Of a stretch of 26,139 nt of DNA, positions 10,900 through 20,168 are shown piece by piece (the first letter of the stretch is position 1; each line of letters starts with the position of its first letter). The stretch covers positions 1 through 26,139 of the forward strand of contig JASNJN010003339.1 of NCBI GenBank assembly GCA_030180075.1, given 5' to 3'. Below the pieces are notes generated by a model, which made no database searches, was not told the DNA's origin, and saw nothing but the letters and a program-made list of their open reading frames with translations. The translations under genes were made by a program, and so were the position numbers. The DNA is from Mikrocytos mackini. Lineage: Eukaryota > Endomyxa > Ascetosporea > Mikrocytida > Mikrocytiidae.

Positions 10900-11714
10900 A
10901 AGACCAATATCTCTACCTGCTAACTTTTTAATATTGAAGATTTAAATATAGAAGGTACTGGGCGATTTTCATCCTGTTCTATCATGTTTTCTATACAATT
11001 TTTTAATCCAATTGATGTTGGCTCTGATTTAGTTACATATTTTGTCAGATATTCTACAACATGTGCTTCTGAAAGTATAAATTGCATATCGACATTGGCC
11101 TTCCACCCATGAATTTGATATATATTGTGAGTGTTAATTAACGAATCTTTTCTTTCAATTTCGTATTTTAAATAATTATCACCAATTTTGTTTTGGTTTT
11201 ATATGATTTTTGTATGTAACGATTCAGGTTTAGGAAAACCAAAACGGCATTTTCTAACACCACGTTTAATTCGGAGACAATACGATTCCGAGCACTTTGT
11301 ATGTCGACAACATTTATTGGGCAATTCTGAATAATACTTTGATAATGATATAAATTTATTATCGGATAATAAAATTGAGCAAGGATGTGAGTTATCAAGA
11401 ATTGGTTGTTTATGAATATCATTTAACGAATTTGGCCATTTGGAAGTTATGTATCTGTCAATAGTATTTATCAATGTTGTTTCAATATTATTCCAATAAT
11501 TAATAGAAGAATCAGAAAGATTTCCAATTTTTGACAAAATTTTATACTCAATTGCTTTCTTTACATAAAATTCCAAGTCTATGTTAAGCTTTACCCTTGC
11601 AAACCCGTGTATATGAATTGTACCACGGTGTTGAAATTCAATACTAAACCAATGCCATTCTGATGGATATATCTCTTTAAAAAGTATTTTTATAAAATGT
11701 GTGAAACGCTTCAT
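10900..11714 (-). pseudogene. Helitron Rep HUH nuclease segment, minus copy
   Basis: The segment opens at 11714 with the end of the Helitron N-terminal domain and the HUH motif HIHG at about 11605-11615 (minus strand). It continues through the cysteine-rich segment (CCRHTKCSESYC, then CRFGFPK) to an in-frame stop where the plus copy has a Tyr codon (11199-11201). Beyond that stop the same frame still encodes the EYLTKYVTKSE motif (about 11020-11060), which holds both candidate catalytic tyrosines. A loss of two A bases in a run near 10930 then shifts the frame. The catalytic motifs are visible but the gene is interrupted. The Rep nuclease would nick and join single-stranded DNA in rolling-circle-type transposition. 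Confidence 0.8.
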
Positions 11715-13441
11715 AAAATACCAATCATAAGAGAAGTGTATTTATGAATGGATTGCATTTTGTCAAACCATGTATCAGGAAGGTTTAAAGAAAAAAGCAT
11801 GAGCATATCTGGCCAGTAAGATTCGGCTGAAGAGAAAGTAAAAAATATAATGGACGACCCTTCCTGCTCTATAATGTTTTGCAATGACCCTTTTACACTC
11901 ATCCAATAGCTTGCATTACCCCGTACATTCGACGTGTAATTCAAACATTTGTTTATGAATTGCTTGGATTTTAAAGGATTGGATAATATACTTCTAATTT
12001 TCTCAATTGATAAATCAGCCATGTTAAATTCTTTATGTAAAAATATTTTAGTTTGTAAAATAAGACGATTCCTTTCCAATAGATTATACGCCCAAAAAAT
12101 AAAAAGCTTATTCTCTGCAAATGGATAAACGACTTCTTCGTCAACTGTATATGAATATTTGAGTAAATGTTTAACAGCATCACCCCATTTTACATTATAC
12201 TGCATATTAGTACGAGTGAAATCACCTTTTGATGTTGGGAATAAAACCGGAAAACAATAAGTTGCAAGAAAGGGAGTATTAAACTCATTAATTGGACTTC
12301 CATTAAAAGAATAGTTTAAAGTGGAAGCAATACTTTCTTGCTCACTTTGTGTTTTATGAATATCCGGTATAAAGGTTTCACAAACATCCTCATCTACATC
12401 ATCCAAGGAATCATGTTCAAATTCTTGATTTTCTGAAATAAAATTGCTATTAAACTCTATGTCTGAATACGCAGGATTATTTTCTATAAGCCATTGTAAA
12501 GCTTCAACCACGAAATTGGGTCGGATTTTATAGTTAAATGATGATTCAAATTCGTTGTTATGTTTGATAATATGCATTTTGACATCATTGACACTTCTGG
12601 GCAGGACATTCACAATGGATTCTGGCGCATGTAAAATATTGATACAATTACCCTCCATTCTACTGCCAACGAATTTAGTGTTATAAATTTTTAGGAATGG
12701 TATTGATCTGCAAATAAGTATTGTTTCCAAAAAGTTCAAGCGACGTAAGCAAACTGGAGGTATACCAGTGATCATTTCATTTTGAACTGAAAAACGGGAG
12801 TGGAGAGAATTCTTATGAGCTTTACATTGCGAACACATGACTTGATTGGTGCTGGTTGTTTTGATTTGCTTAGGCCACCTTTCTTTACAAACCATGCACT
12901 GGATTTGTTCGTAACAAAATAATTTTGACTCAAAATTATAAAGTATGTCTAAATGAGGAATAAATTTTTGTAAAATCGGTATATCGGTTTGTGTTTGTTC
13001 AACATTCTGTACAGATGGTATTATATTAAAAATACCAGTTTTAGACCTAGGTTCGGTGTTGACATAACTGGATTTGCGTTTTGGGGACATCATTTCAGGA
13101 TTAAGCCATGAATCAACACATATAATGGAATCATATTGATCTAATTTTTTGAACAACAAATTGACAACAACCAACCCACTTGGATTCACTACAAATTTCA
13201 CATTTTGTTTTTCATAAACAACAATTTTAATTCCCAAACTCTTTGCCGTGGAGACGATAGCGACATTGTCTGCCCATACTCCGTCGAAGGCCATATTTTT
13301 TTTATATTCTTCAAAAGGCTGTCTTAAGTATGGTTCGAAGTAACTTCTATGTTTTATAATGTAACGAACACAATTCTGCCTTATAGAATTGTGTTCGTGT
13401 TGACTTCTTGTAGTTTGATGGGAAATTGCACGAAAAAGCAA
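11711..13441 (-). CDS. Helitron protein part 1 (OTU-like domain, zinc region, Rep N-terminal domain), minus copy
   Basis: A 576-codon open segment. The natural start codon, judged from the plus copy, is the ATG whose complement ends at 13470. One T fewer in a T-run at about 13437-13442 puts the first 12 or so codons (containing DGNC) out of frame, so the open part begins inside the OTU domain. Following domains match the plus copy: OTU body with WADNVAIVSTAKSLG, the QYDS site where a catalytic His is expected, paired CxxC motifs, a DUF6570-like region, and the start of the Helitron N-terminal domain with VLFPTSKGDF. It ends four bases past the start of the next segment because one base is missing relative to the plus copy. 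Product assignment is firm; function of this copy is unlikely. Confidence 0.85.
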   Translation of the reverse strand: MLFRAISHQTTRSQHEHNSIRQNCVRYIIKHRSYFEPYLRQPFEEYKKNMAFDGVWADNVAIVSTAKSLGIKIVVYEKQNVKFVVNPSGLVVVNLLFKKLDQYDSIICVDSWLNPEMMSPKRKSSYVNTEPRSKTGIFNIIPSVQNVEQTQTDIPILQKFIPHLDILYNFESKLFCYEQIQCMVCKERWPKQIKTTSTNQVMCSQCKAHKNSLHSRFSVQNEMITGIPPVCLRRLNFLETILICRSIPFLKIYNTKFVGSRMEGNCINILHAPESIVNVLPRSVNDVKMHIIKHNNEFESSFNYKIRPNFVVEALQWLIENNPAYSDIEFNSNFISENQEFEHDSLDDVDEDVCETFIPDIHKTQSEQESIASTLNYSFNGSPINEFNTPFLATYCFPVLFPTSKGDFTRTNMQYNVKWGDAVKHLLKYSYTVDEEVVYPFAENKLFIFWAYNLLERNRLILQTKIFLHKEFNMADLSIEKIRSILSNPLKSKQFINKCLNYTSNVRGNASYWMSVKGSLQNIIEQEGSSIIFFTFSSAESYWPDMLMLFSLNLPDTWFDKMQSIHKYTSLMIGIL

Positions 13442-13830
13442 TTCCCGTCTTTAGTTATTCTTTGTATCATGTTGTGTTAGCTTTTGTAATTTTGAAATAT
13501 AAAATTTTAAAATAAAAATAATTTAAAAAATAATTTCAAAAGTTAAATTTTGTTATAATACGTGTTTTACACTTAACAATGTTAATTTGGAGAATATATT
13601 GGCAAAAATAATTTTTTATGTCAGGTGAATTTAATAATTAATTTTAAAATCCATATTCAAAGATATAGCGCCTATATTTTTATCATGATAACTTTAAAAC
13701 CATCATTAAGTATCATACAGTTCTTAAATATATAAACAAATAATTCTATGCATTTTTGAAAATCTCGAAAAAAATATATTTCTAATTGTTTATAATACCT
13801 TATATTAAAGTAACATTTTATTTTAAATAT

Positions 13831-13882
13831 AACTTTTGAAAAAAATAAATTATGTAATTAATGTACTAGAGAGTATTTTTCG
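13831..13882. other. 52-bp unpaired spacer between two head-to-head Helitrons
   Basis: The two arms stop matching at 13830 and 13883; the shared outer base run is ATATTTAAAATAAAATG. The spacer has no obvious repeat. It contains TC shortly before the right arm (13880-13882 region), but I cannot show that this is the canonical Helitron 5' end. Confidence 0.7.
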
Positions 13883-14242
13883 ATATTTAAAATAAAATGT
13901 TACTTTAATATAAGGTATTATAAACAATTAGAAATATATTTTTTTCGAGATTTTCAAAAATGCATAGAATTATTTGTTTATATATTTAAGAACTGTATGA
14001 TACTTAATGATGGTTTTAAAGTTATCATGATAAAAATATAGGTGCTATATCTTTGAATATGGATTTTAAAATTAATTATTAAATTCATCTGACATAAAAA
14101 ATTATTTTTGCCAATATATTCTCCAAATTAACATTGTTAAGTGTAAAACACGTATTATAACAAAATTTAACTTTTGAAATTATTTTTTAAATTATTTTTA
14201 TTTTAAAATTTTATATTTCAAAATTACAAAAGCTAACACAAC

Positions 14243-15988
14243 ATGATACAAAGAATAACTAAAGATGGGAATTGCTTTTTTCGTGCAATTGCCCATCAAA
14301 CTACAAGAAGTCAACACGAACACAATTCTATAAGGCAGAATTGTGTTCAGTACATTATAAAACATAGAAGTTACTTCGAACCATACTTAAGACAGCCTTT
14401 TGAAGAATATAAAAAAAATATGGCCTTCGACGGAGTATGGGCAGACAATGTCGCTATCGTCTCCACGGCAAAGAGTTTGGGAATTAAAATTGTTGTTTAT
14501 GAAAAACAAAATGTGAAATTTGTAGTGAATCCAAGTGGGTTGGTTGTTGTCAATTTGTTGTTCAAAAAATTAGATCAATATGATTCCATTATATGTGTTG
14601 ATTCATGGCTTAATCCTGAAATGATGTCCCCAAAACGCAAATCCAGTTATGTCAACACCGAATCTAGGTCTAAAACTGGTATTTTTAATATAATACCATC
14701 TGTACAGAATGTTGAACAAACACAAACCGATATACCGATTTTACAAAAATTTATTCCTCATTTAGACTTACTTTATAATTTTGAGTCAAAATTATTTTGG
14801 TACGAACACATCCAGTGCATGGTTTGTAAAGAAAGGTGGCCTAAGCAAATCAAAACAACCAGCACCAATCAAGTCATGTGTTCGCAATGTAAAGATAATA
14901 AGAATTCTCGCCAATCCCGTTTTTCNGTTCAAAATGAAATGATCCCTGGTATACCTCCAGTTTGCTTACGTCGCTTGAACTTTTTGGAAACAATACTTAT
15001 TTGCAGATCAATACCATTCCTAAAAATTTATAACACTAAATTCGTTGGTAGTAGAATGGAGGGTAATTGTATCAATATTTTACATGCGCCAGAATCCATT
15101 GTGAATATCCTGCCCAGAAATGTCAATGATGTCAAAATGCATATTATCAAACATAACAACGAATTTGAATCATCATTAGACTATAAAATCCGACCCAATT
15201 TCGTGGTTGAAGCTTTACAATGGCTTATAGAAAATAATCCTGCGTATTCAGACATAGAGTTTAATAGCAATTTTATTTCAGGAAATCAAGAATTTGAACA
15301 TGATTCCTTGGATGATGTAGATGAGGATGTTTATGAAACCTTTATACCGGATATTCATAAAACACAAAGTGAGCAAGAAAGTATTGCTTCCACTTTAAAC
15401 TATTCTTTTAATGGAAGTCCAATTAATGAGTTTAATACTCCCTTTCTTGCAACTTATTGTTTTCCGGTTTTATTCCCAACATCAAAAGGTGATTTCACTC
15501 GTACTAATATGCAGTATAATGTAAAATGGGGTGATGCTGTCAAACATTTACTCCAATATTCATATACAGTTGACGAAGAAGTCGTTTATCCATTTGCAGA
15601 GAATAAGCTTTTTATTTTTTGGGCGTATAATCTATTGGAAAGGAATCGTCTTATTTTACAAACTAAAATATTTTTACATAAAGAATTTAACATGGCTGAT
15701 TTATCAATTGAGAAAATTAGAAGTATATTATCCAATCCTTTAAAATCCAAGCAATTCATAAACAAATGTTTGAATTACACGTCGAATGTACGGGGTAATG
15801 CAAGCTATTGGATGAGTGTAAAAGGGTCATTGCAAAACATTATAGAGCAGAAAGGGTCGCCCAATATATTTTTCACATTTTCTTCAGCCGAATCATACTG
15901 GCCTGATTTGCTTAGGCTTTTTCTTCGAATCTTCCAGAAACATGGTTTGAAAAAATGCAATCCATCCAGAAAAATACTTCTCTTATAG
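14243..15988 (+). CDS. Helitron protein part 1: OTU-like domain, zinc region, Rep N-terminal domain
   Basis: 581 codons starting at ATG 14243, supported by the conserved untranslated region upstream and by the DGNC box at residues 8-11. Residues 1-120 resemble an OTU cysteine protease: Cys11 nucleophile box DGNCFFRA, then a WADNVAIVSTAKSLGI segment, then LDQYDS at 110-115. The family normally has His before the aromatic residue of that last motif; here Gln112 stands there, so deubiquitinating activity is doubtful. Residues 192-216 hold two CxxC pairs (C192, C195, C213, C216), likely a zinc finger. Residues about 235-340 resemble the DUF6570 region of Helitrons, and residues about 400-575 begin the Helitron N-terminal domain with VLFPTSKGDF and SYWPDLLRLF. 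The last about 20 residues are out of frame because one T appears to be missing near 15925. Confidence 0.87.
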   Translation: MIQRITKDGNCFFRAIAHQTTRSQHEHNSIRQNCVQYIIKHRSYFEPYLRQPFEEYKKNMAFDGVWADNVAIVSTAKSLGIKIVVYEKQNVKFVVNPSGLVVVNLLFKKLDQYDSIICVDSWLNPEMMSPKRKSSYVNTESRSKTGIFNIIPSVQNVEQTQTDIPILQKFIPHLDLLYNFESKLFWYEHIQCMVCKERWPKQIKTTSTNQVMCSQCKDNKNSRQSRFXVQNEMIPGIPPVCLRRLNFLETILICRSIPFLKIYNTKFVGSRMEGNCINILHAPESIVNILPRNVNDVKMHIIKHNNEFESSLDYKIRPNFVVEALQWLIENNPAYSDIEFNSNFISGNQEFEHDSLDDVDEDVYETFIPDIHKTQSEQESIASTLNYSFNGSPINEFNTPFLATYCFPVLFPTSKGDFTRTNMQYNVKWGDAVKHLLQYSYTVDEEVVYPFAENKLFIFWAYNLLERNRLILQTKIFLHKEFNMADLSIEKIRSILSNPLKSKQFINKCLNYTSNVRGNASYWMSVKGSLQNIIEQKGSPNIFFTFSSAESYWPDLLRLFLRIFQKHGLKKCNPSRKILLL

Positions 15989-17667
15989 ATTGGTTTTTTA
16001 TGGAACGCTTTTCCCATTTTATAACAATACTGTTTAAAAATATATACCCATCAGAATGGCATTGGTATCGTATCGAATTTCAACACCGTGGAACTATCCA
16101 TATTCATGGGTTTGCTCGGGTTAAACTGGATATAGATCTGGATTTATGTGTTAAGAAAGCAATTGAATATAACAATATGTCAAAACGAGGCAATCTTTCA
16201 GACACGGCCATTAATAATTGGAAAATTATTGAATCAAAATTAACCGATACCATCAATGAATATATAACATCGCAATGGCCATCCAATTTGCAGGATGTTA
16301 ATAACCAGTTAATTCCTGAAAATAGCCACCCTTGCTCGATCTTATTATCTGGCAACAAATTTATTTCATTATCAAAATATTATTCTAATTTATCTGGAAA
16401 GTGTTGTCGCCATACAAAGTGTTCAGAATCATATTGTCTTCGGATCAAACACGGGGTAAGAAAATGTCGTTTTGGCTTTCCTAAACCTCTAACACCAAAT
16501 ACAAAAATCATATATAACCAAAACAAAAATGTTGATAATTATTTAACTTATGAAATAGCAAGAAGCGATCCCCTAATTAATACACATAACATTTATCAAA
16601 TTATAGGATGGAAAGCCAATGTAGACATGCAATTTATACTTTCAGAAACACATGTTGTTGATTATCTTACTAAGTATGTTACTAAATCCGAACCAACATC
16701 CATTGGATTAAAACAATGTATAGAAAATATGATTGACCAGGATGATCTCCGTTCAGTATCTTCTATATTTAAATCTTCAATATTAAAAAAATTGGCAGGC
16801 AGAGATATTGGTCTAATGGAATGCTCGCATATACTTCAAGGTCTTCCTNTNTATAAAAGTTCNNTNGAATTTGTTTCCATAAATTTGTTTGATTGTAAGG
16901 AACTTAATTTGTCTACAACAAACAATCGTGATATCATTAAACACAGTATTTTGTACTTTTATAAGAATAGAAGACAGGATTTATCATCCTTAAATATATA
17001 TCAATTTATAAGTAAATATTTTATTAAAAATAACAAATTGTGTAAGAGAAAATCGGAAATCAAAGAGAAAGTTGTCAAGTTTATTCCGAATTTTATATAC
17101 ACCAAAGGATCTGAAAAATATTACAAATATTGTCTATTGCAACTTATCAAATTCAAGCCGTGGACTGAATTATCTAATGGACTTGATCATATATTCAGAG
17201 AACCAGGAAAAGCTATTTTAATTTGTGAATGGGAATCATATACAGATAACCATCCTGAATTTATTAATTTTGGAAAATTTACAAGTCTTATTCCTGATGA
17301 TAATCACACTGAAACATCTGTTATAGACCACATGACTAATCATGATAGTGCCAATGCCATGGAAGATAATTCTTTGTTTGGTTGTTTGTTGCCCGAGATA
17401 AATACCACTTCCGATTCAAACATAATCTACGATGAGGAAAATAACTTAAATAAGTTACTGACGGGGCGTGTTGAAATTAATAATAAAAATATAACTTTAA
17501 TAGAAAATGAAAACTCTTTAATAAAATACAGTGTTCTGGTTGAAAATATTGACGAAATATACGGATATACAAGCCAGAATAATCTCACCATTGTGGACAA
17601 CGCACCTGATATTAAATTAACAAAAAACAAAAAGACATATATGATTTTTTTTCAAATANTGAATTAA
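15955..17667 (+). CDS. Helitron protein part 2: HUH Rep nuclease and linker
   Basis: 570 codons overlapping part 1 by 34 bases in another frame; the first Met is only the first in frame, not a true start. The Rep nuclease motifs are clear: EFQHRGTIHIHG with the metal-binding His49 and His51 (16099-16107), a cysteine-rich segment CCRHTKCSESYC (residues 150-161) with CRFGFPK (171-177), and Y237-x3-Y241-x2-K244 (DYLTKYVTK, 16660-16686), the two-tyrosine active site that nicks and joins DNA. Downstream comes ECSHILQGLP and a linker to the helicase. The segment ends near 17622-17667, where an A-run is one base shorter than in the minus copy. Ns affect residues near 16849-16866. All expected catalytic residues are present. 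Confidence 0.88.
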   Translation: MQSIQKNTSLIDWFFMERFSHFITILFKNIYPSEWHWYRIEFQHRGTIHIHGFARVKLDIDLDLCVKKAIEYNNMSKRGNLSDTAINNWKIIESKLTDTINEYITSQWPSNLQDVNNQLIPENSHPCSILLSGNKFISLSKYYSNLSGKCCRHTKCSESYCLRIKHGVRKCRFGFPKPLTPNTKIIYNQNKNVDNYLTYEIARSDPLINTHNIYQIIGWKANVDMQFILSETHVVDYLTKYVTKSEPTSIGLKQCIENMIDQDDLRSVSSIFKSSILKKLAGRDIGLMECSHILQGLPXYKSXXEFVSINLFDCKELNLSTTNNRDIIKHSILYFYKNRRQDLSSLNIYQFISKYFIKNNKLCKRKSEIKEKVVKFIPNFIYTKGSEKYYKYCLLQLIKFKPWTELSNGLDHIFREPGKAILICEWESYTDNHPEFINFGKFTSLIPDDNHTETSVIDHMTNHDSANAMEDNSLFGCLLPEINTTSDSNIIYDEENNLNKLLTGRVEINNKNITLIENENSLIKYSVLVENIDEIYGYTSQNNLTIVDNAPDIKLTKNKKTYMIFFQIXN

Positions 17668-17837
17668 ACAAAATAACTTCGCAAAATTTGGTAATTATAT
17701 TAGGATCTGCAGGAACAGGGAAAACATTTCTAATAAAATTATTAAAAAACAAGTTGAAGAAAAGTATTGTGTTAACTGCAACCACAGGGAAAGCCGCGAT
17801 GAATATAGGAAATGATGTACAAACTATTCATAAAACG
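17668..17837 (+). pseudogene. Helitron PIF1 helicase, Walker A segment
   Basis: This third-frame stretch encodes the ATP-binding Walker A loop GSAGTGKT (17703-17726) and TGKAAMNIG, followed by TIHK, up to a stop at 17838-17840. The conserved protein resumes in another frame directly afterwards (VNLPITKPRGKELSGK). The same shift is present in the minus copy. GT and AG dinucleotides flank this point, but removing that 43-base stretch does not restore the frame, so an intron is unlikely. Confidence 0.8.
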
Positions 17838-17872
17838 TAAATCTCCCCATAACAAAACCAAGAGGAAAAGAA

Positions 17873-18979
17873 TTGTCAGGTAAAACCCTATTTAAAATGC
17901 AAGAGAAGTTTAAAAATAAGAAATATCTTCTGATTGATGAATTTTCAATGTTAGGTCAGTTCGAGTTTTTTTGGTTGGATTCTAGACTCAAACAAATAAT
18001 GAGTAACGATGACATTTTTGGAGGACTTTCTGTGATTCTTTGTGGTGATATATTTCAACTACCACCCGTAAAGAGTCATCCTTTATATGATAAACAATAC
18101 AAAAGATTTGAAGAACAATTTGGGTTTTTTCTTTATCGTGAGTTTAACCAAATATTTATATTGGATAAAATAATGAGACAACAAGGAAATGAATCCGACA
18201 TATTTGTCTCACTTTTAGAAAATCTTAGGATCGGGAATCCATGTGTCAACGATTGGGTTTATTTAAAAAATAATTCTATCTACCATGAAGATTTAACCTT
18301 ACTACCTACAACAATAAGATTGTTTGCAACCAATAATGATGCAAAATTATATAATCTTCAACAAATATCAAATTCATCAGATAAATTATTTTGTTCAATT
18401 TCCAATGATTCTAATCCTAATATAAAGAACAAAAATACGGAATTATTTGGAGGCCTTGGAACATGTCTTTATTTGTTATTGAATTCTCCATATTATCTGA
18501 CATCAAATTTAAACGTTAAACTTGGGTTGGCAAATGGAACGATGGGTATGTTAAGAGATGTTCTTTTCAATAATGTCAAAGGAAAATTTCATCCTCACAT
18601 TCTTATAATGGAATTTAAAAATATCAACAACAGAACAACAGCTAACCCCAACTTGATTCCCATAAAGATGCAAACCATATTCAACGAATTTAATTTCAAA
18701 GAAAGTCGAACCCAATTCCCTGTCAAAAGTGCTTTTGCCTTAACAATACATAAGAGTCAAGGGATGAAATTGGACAACGTTGTCGTGGATATAGGAGCCA
18801 AAGAATTTTGTCCAGAGTTGACATATGTTGCTCTAAGCCGAATTAAAGAATTTGAGAATCTTAAGCTCATACCTTTTACCGCAGAACGGTATTTGCAGAT
18901 TAAAAACAGCTTACAGATGAAAATAAGGATTGAAGAATATGAGAGATTAAAAGAAATGAGTAAAATAATAACTAATTAA
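17873..18979 (+). CDS. Helitron PIF1-type helicase, C-terminal part
   Basis: 368 codons; the in-frame Met lies inside the protein and is not a true start. Helicase motifs occur in order: IDEFSM (residues 21-26, Walker B), GDIFQLPPV (59-67), NGTMG (about 221-225), TIHKSQG (291-297, motif V) and YVALSR (318-323, motif VI). This matches the Helitron/PIF1 branch of superfamily 1B, which unwinds DNA 5' to 3' during rolling-circle transposition. It is the only copy in the window that keeps motifs V and VI and the natural C-terminus (ending KIITN). The homologous minus copy and the fragment at 8312-9100 both stop at about residue 243. Confidence 0.9.
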   Translation: MSGKTLFKMQEKFKNKKYLLIDEFSMLGQFEFFWLDSRLKQIMSNDDIFGGLSVILCGDIFQLPPVKSHPLYDKQYKRFEEQFGFFLYREFNQIFILDKIMRQQGNESDIFVSLLENLRIGNPCVNDWVYLKNNSIYHEDLTLLPTTIRLFATNNDAKLYNLQQISNSSDKLFCSISNDSNPNIKNKNTELFGGLGTCLYLLLNSPYYLTSNLNVKLGLANGTMGMLRDVLFNNVKGKFHPHILIMEFKNINNRTTANPNLIPIKMQTIFNEFNFKESRTQFPVKSAFALTIHKSQGMKLDNVVVDIGAKEFCPELTYVALSRIKEFENLKLIPFTAERYLQIKNSLQMKIRIEEYERLKEMSKIITN

Positions 18980-19372
18980 AATGTTAAATATCTTTCTTGA
19001 TTATGTTAGTGGTTTTTATAATGTTATAAACACTAAATTATTCTTATATTTTACAACATAAATTATTTTTGTTTATTTTAAATTTAAGTTTAGGTTTCTT
19101 AATATTTATTAATATGAAATATGAAAATATAATTTTAAATAAATCGAAGCTATATATGGAATATTATTTATTATAAGCTATTTACTTTAAAACAATATTC
19201 ACATGTAATTAAAGCTGTTATTTACCCCAACTTTCATAAAATAAATATTTTTAATCAATATATTTTCTCGACTATATCTTAAACTTATTATTTTATACTC
19301 TATAATATATTCAAACGTATATTAAGTATTAAAATAATTCGTTGCATTTATAAATAATCTTCATTCTTTAAA

Positions 19373-19588
19373 TTCGAATTTAAATAGATGATACTGTTAT
19401 TAAGATTCCCATTAGATAAATAAATATAAGATCAAGCAGGCTGTAATTTTTTATCAAGTTTTTCTTTTTATTTCATAAAGATATAAACTAAGTTTCTATT
19501 TTCGAAAATTAATCGCATAACCAATAAGGAATTGACTTTATAACCTTTCTCAAATAAATTTTAAAATATCTATGGATATCCTCATAAT
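19373..19588. other. Short unassigned AT-rich stretch
   Basis: Nothing is recognised between the end of the Helitron similarity and the next miniature element. Confidence 0.4.
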
Positions 19589-19920
19589 TAGAGATTGGAC
19601 AAACGAATATTCGTTTTGGAAAACTTCGAATATTCGTCAAAAATCGGATTTCTGGTATTCGTTTTCCGAAGATTTTTTTGAAAATAATTTCAAANNTTCG
19701 AATATTCATCGATTTTTTAATTTGAAAAAATTAAATTTTGGAATTGAATAAAAAAATCATGCAAATTTTAGATTTTAAAACCAGAACGACGAAATCAATA
19801 TTAAAAATAAATTTATTTTGATATTTTCCGTATATTAAGACATTTTAAAATTCCGAATATTCGTGTCCTTTAAAAATCGTGCTTCGAATATTCGTACATT
19901 TTGCAAGTGTCCAATCTCTA
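19589..19920. mobile_element. Miniature inverted-repeat element with CGAATATTCG subterminal motifs
   Basis: Ends TAGAGATTGGACA and TGTCCAATCTCTA form 13-bp perfect terminal inverted repeats. If the outer TA is counted as a target duplication, it resembles a Tc1/mariner-type insertion. The GAATATTCG motifs near both ends and the start resemble some hAT miniature elements, but no 8-bp duplication is visible (CCTCATAA against ATCCAGGT). No coding capacity. Two Ns lie at 19695-19696. Confidence 0.65.
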
Positions 19921-20168
19921 ATCCAGGTGCCTTTTAAAGACATAATAAACGTTATATTGTTGCGTTGTGCCAAGATTTACGATAATATAACGTCTTTATC
20001 AATATATATTTATAGCAAACATTAACCTTGAGTATAAACGGTTAGAAATTGAAAAATCACCATAACATTATCCTTGTAAATAAATATAAGCTATAAATAA
20101 CCTACTTAGACGTATTGTCAATAAATAAACCCAGCGATAATCTCAAATTTAAATGGGTTACAAATGTA
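19921..20168. other. Unassigned stretch with a small hairpin
   Basis: No gene is recognised. CGTTATATT at about 19950 pairs with AATATAACG at about 19985. Otherwise AT-rich. Confidence 0.35.

Larger units (their letters stand above)
9109..13830 (-). mobile_element. Helitron, minus-strand copy (3' end missing)
   Basis: About 4.7 kb, mirror image of 13883-18605. On the minus strand it carries the 5' untranslated region (13471-13830), the OTU/zinc/N-terminal Rep part, the HUH Rep nuclease and the helicase up to the residues GKFHPHIL, where it stops at the junction with the plus-strand helicase fragment. The coding region is broken by several frame changes and at least two in-frame stops, most of which the plus copy does not share. 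It is therefore an independent, decayed copy and cannot transpose by its own protein. No canonical Helitron 5' TC or 3' CTRR ends could be fixed. Confidence 0.88.
13883..19372 (+). mobile_element. OTU-bearing Helitron, nearly full plus-strand copy
   Basis: About 5.5 kb. It has a 5' untranslated region (13883-14242), also conserved in the minus copy; a coding region from the ATG at 14243 to a TAA just after 18976, split over three reading frames; and about 390 bases of AT-rich 3' sequence matched by the fragment at 7391-7872. The domain order is OTU-like protease, zinc region, HUH Rep and PIF1 helicase, typical of autonomous animal Helitrons with an OTU domain. All the conserved blocks are present, but at least three frame breaks prevent one continuous product; two lie in or beside homopolymer runs. 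Standard TC and CTRR ends could not be recognised, so the boundaries are those of shared similarity between copies. Confidence 0.9.

Noticed and set aside
11971-12183. 70-codon frame in the minus Helitron and its twin at 15531-15743
   Set aside because: Both are out-of-frame shadows of the Helitron N-terminal domain and appear at the same relative place only because the copies are related.
17838-17880. Short intron in the Helitron helicase (GT to AG, 43 bases)
   Set aside because: Removing it leads straight into a TAA and not into the helicase frame, and the bases encode plausible linker residues in another frame.
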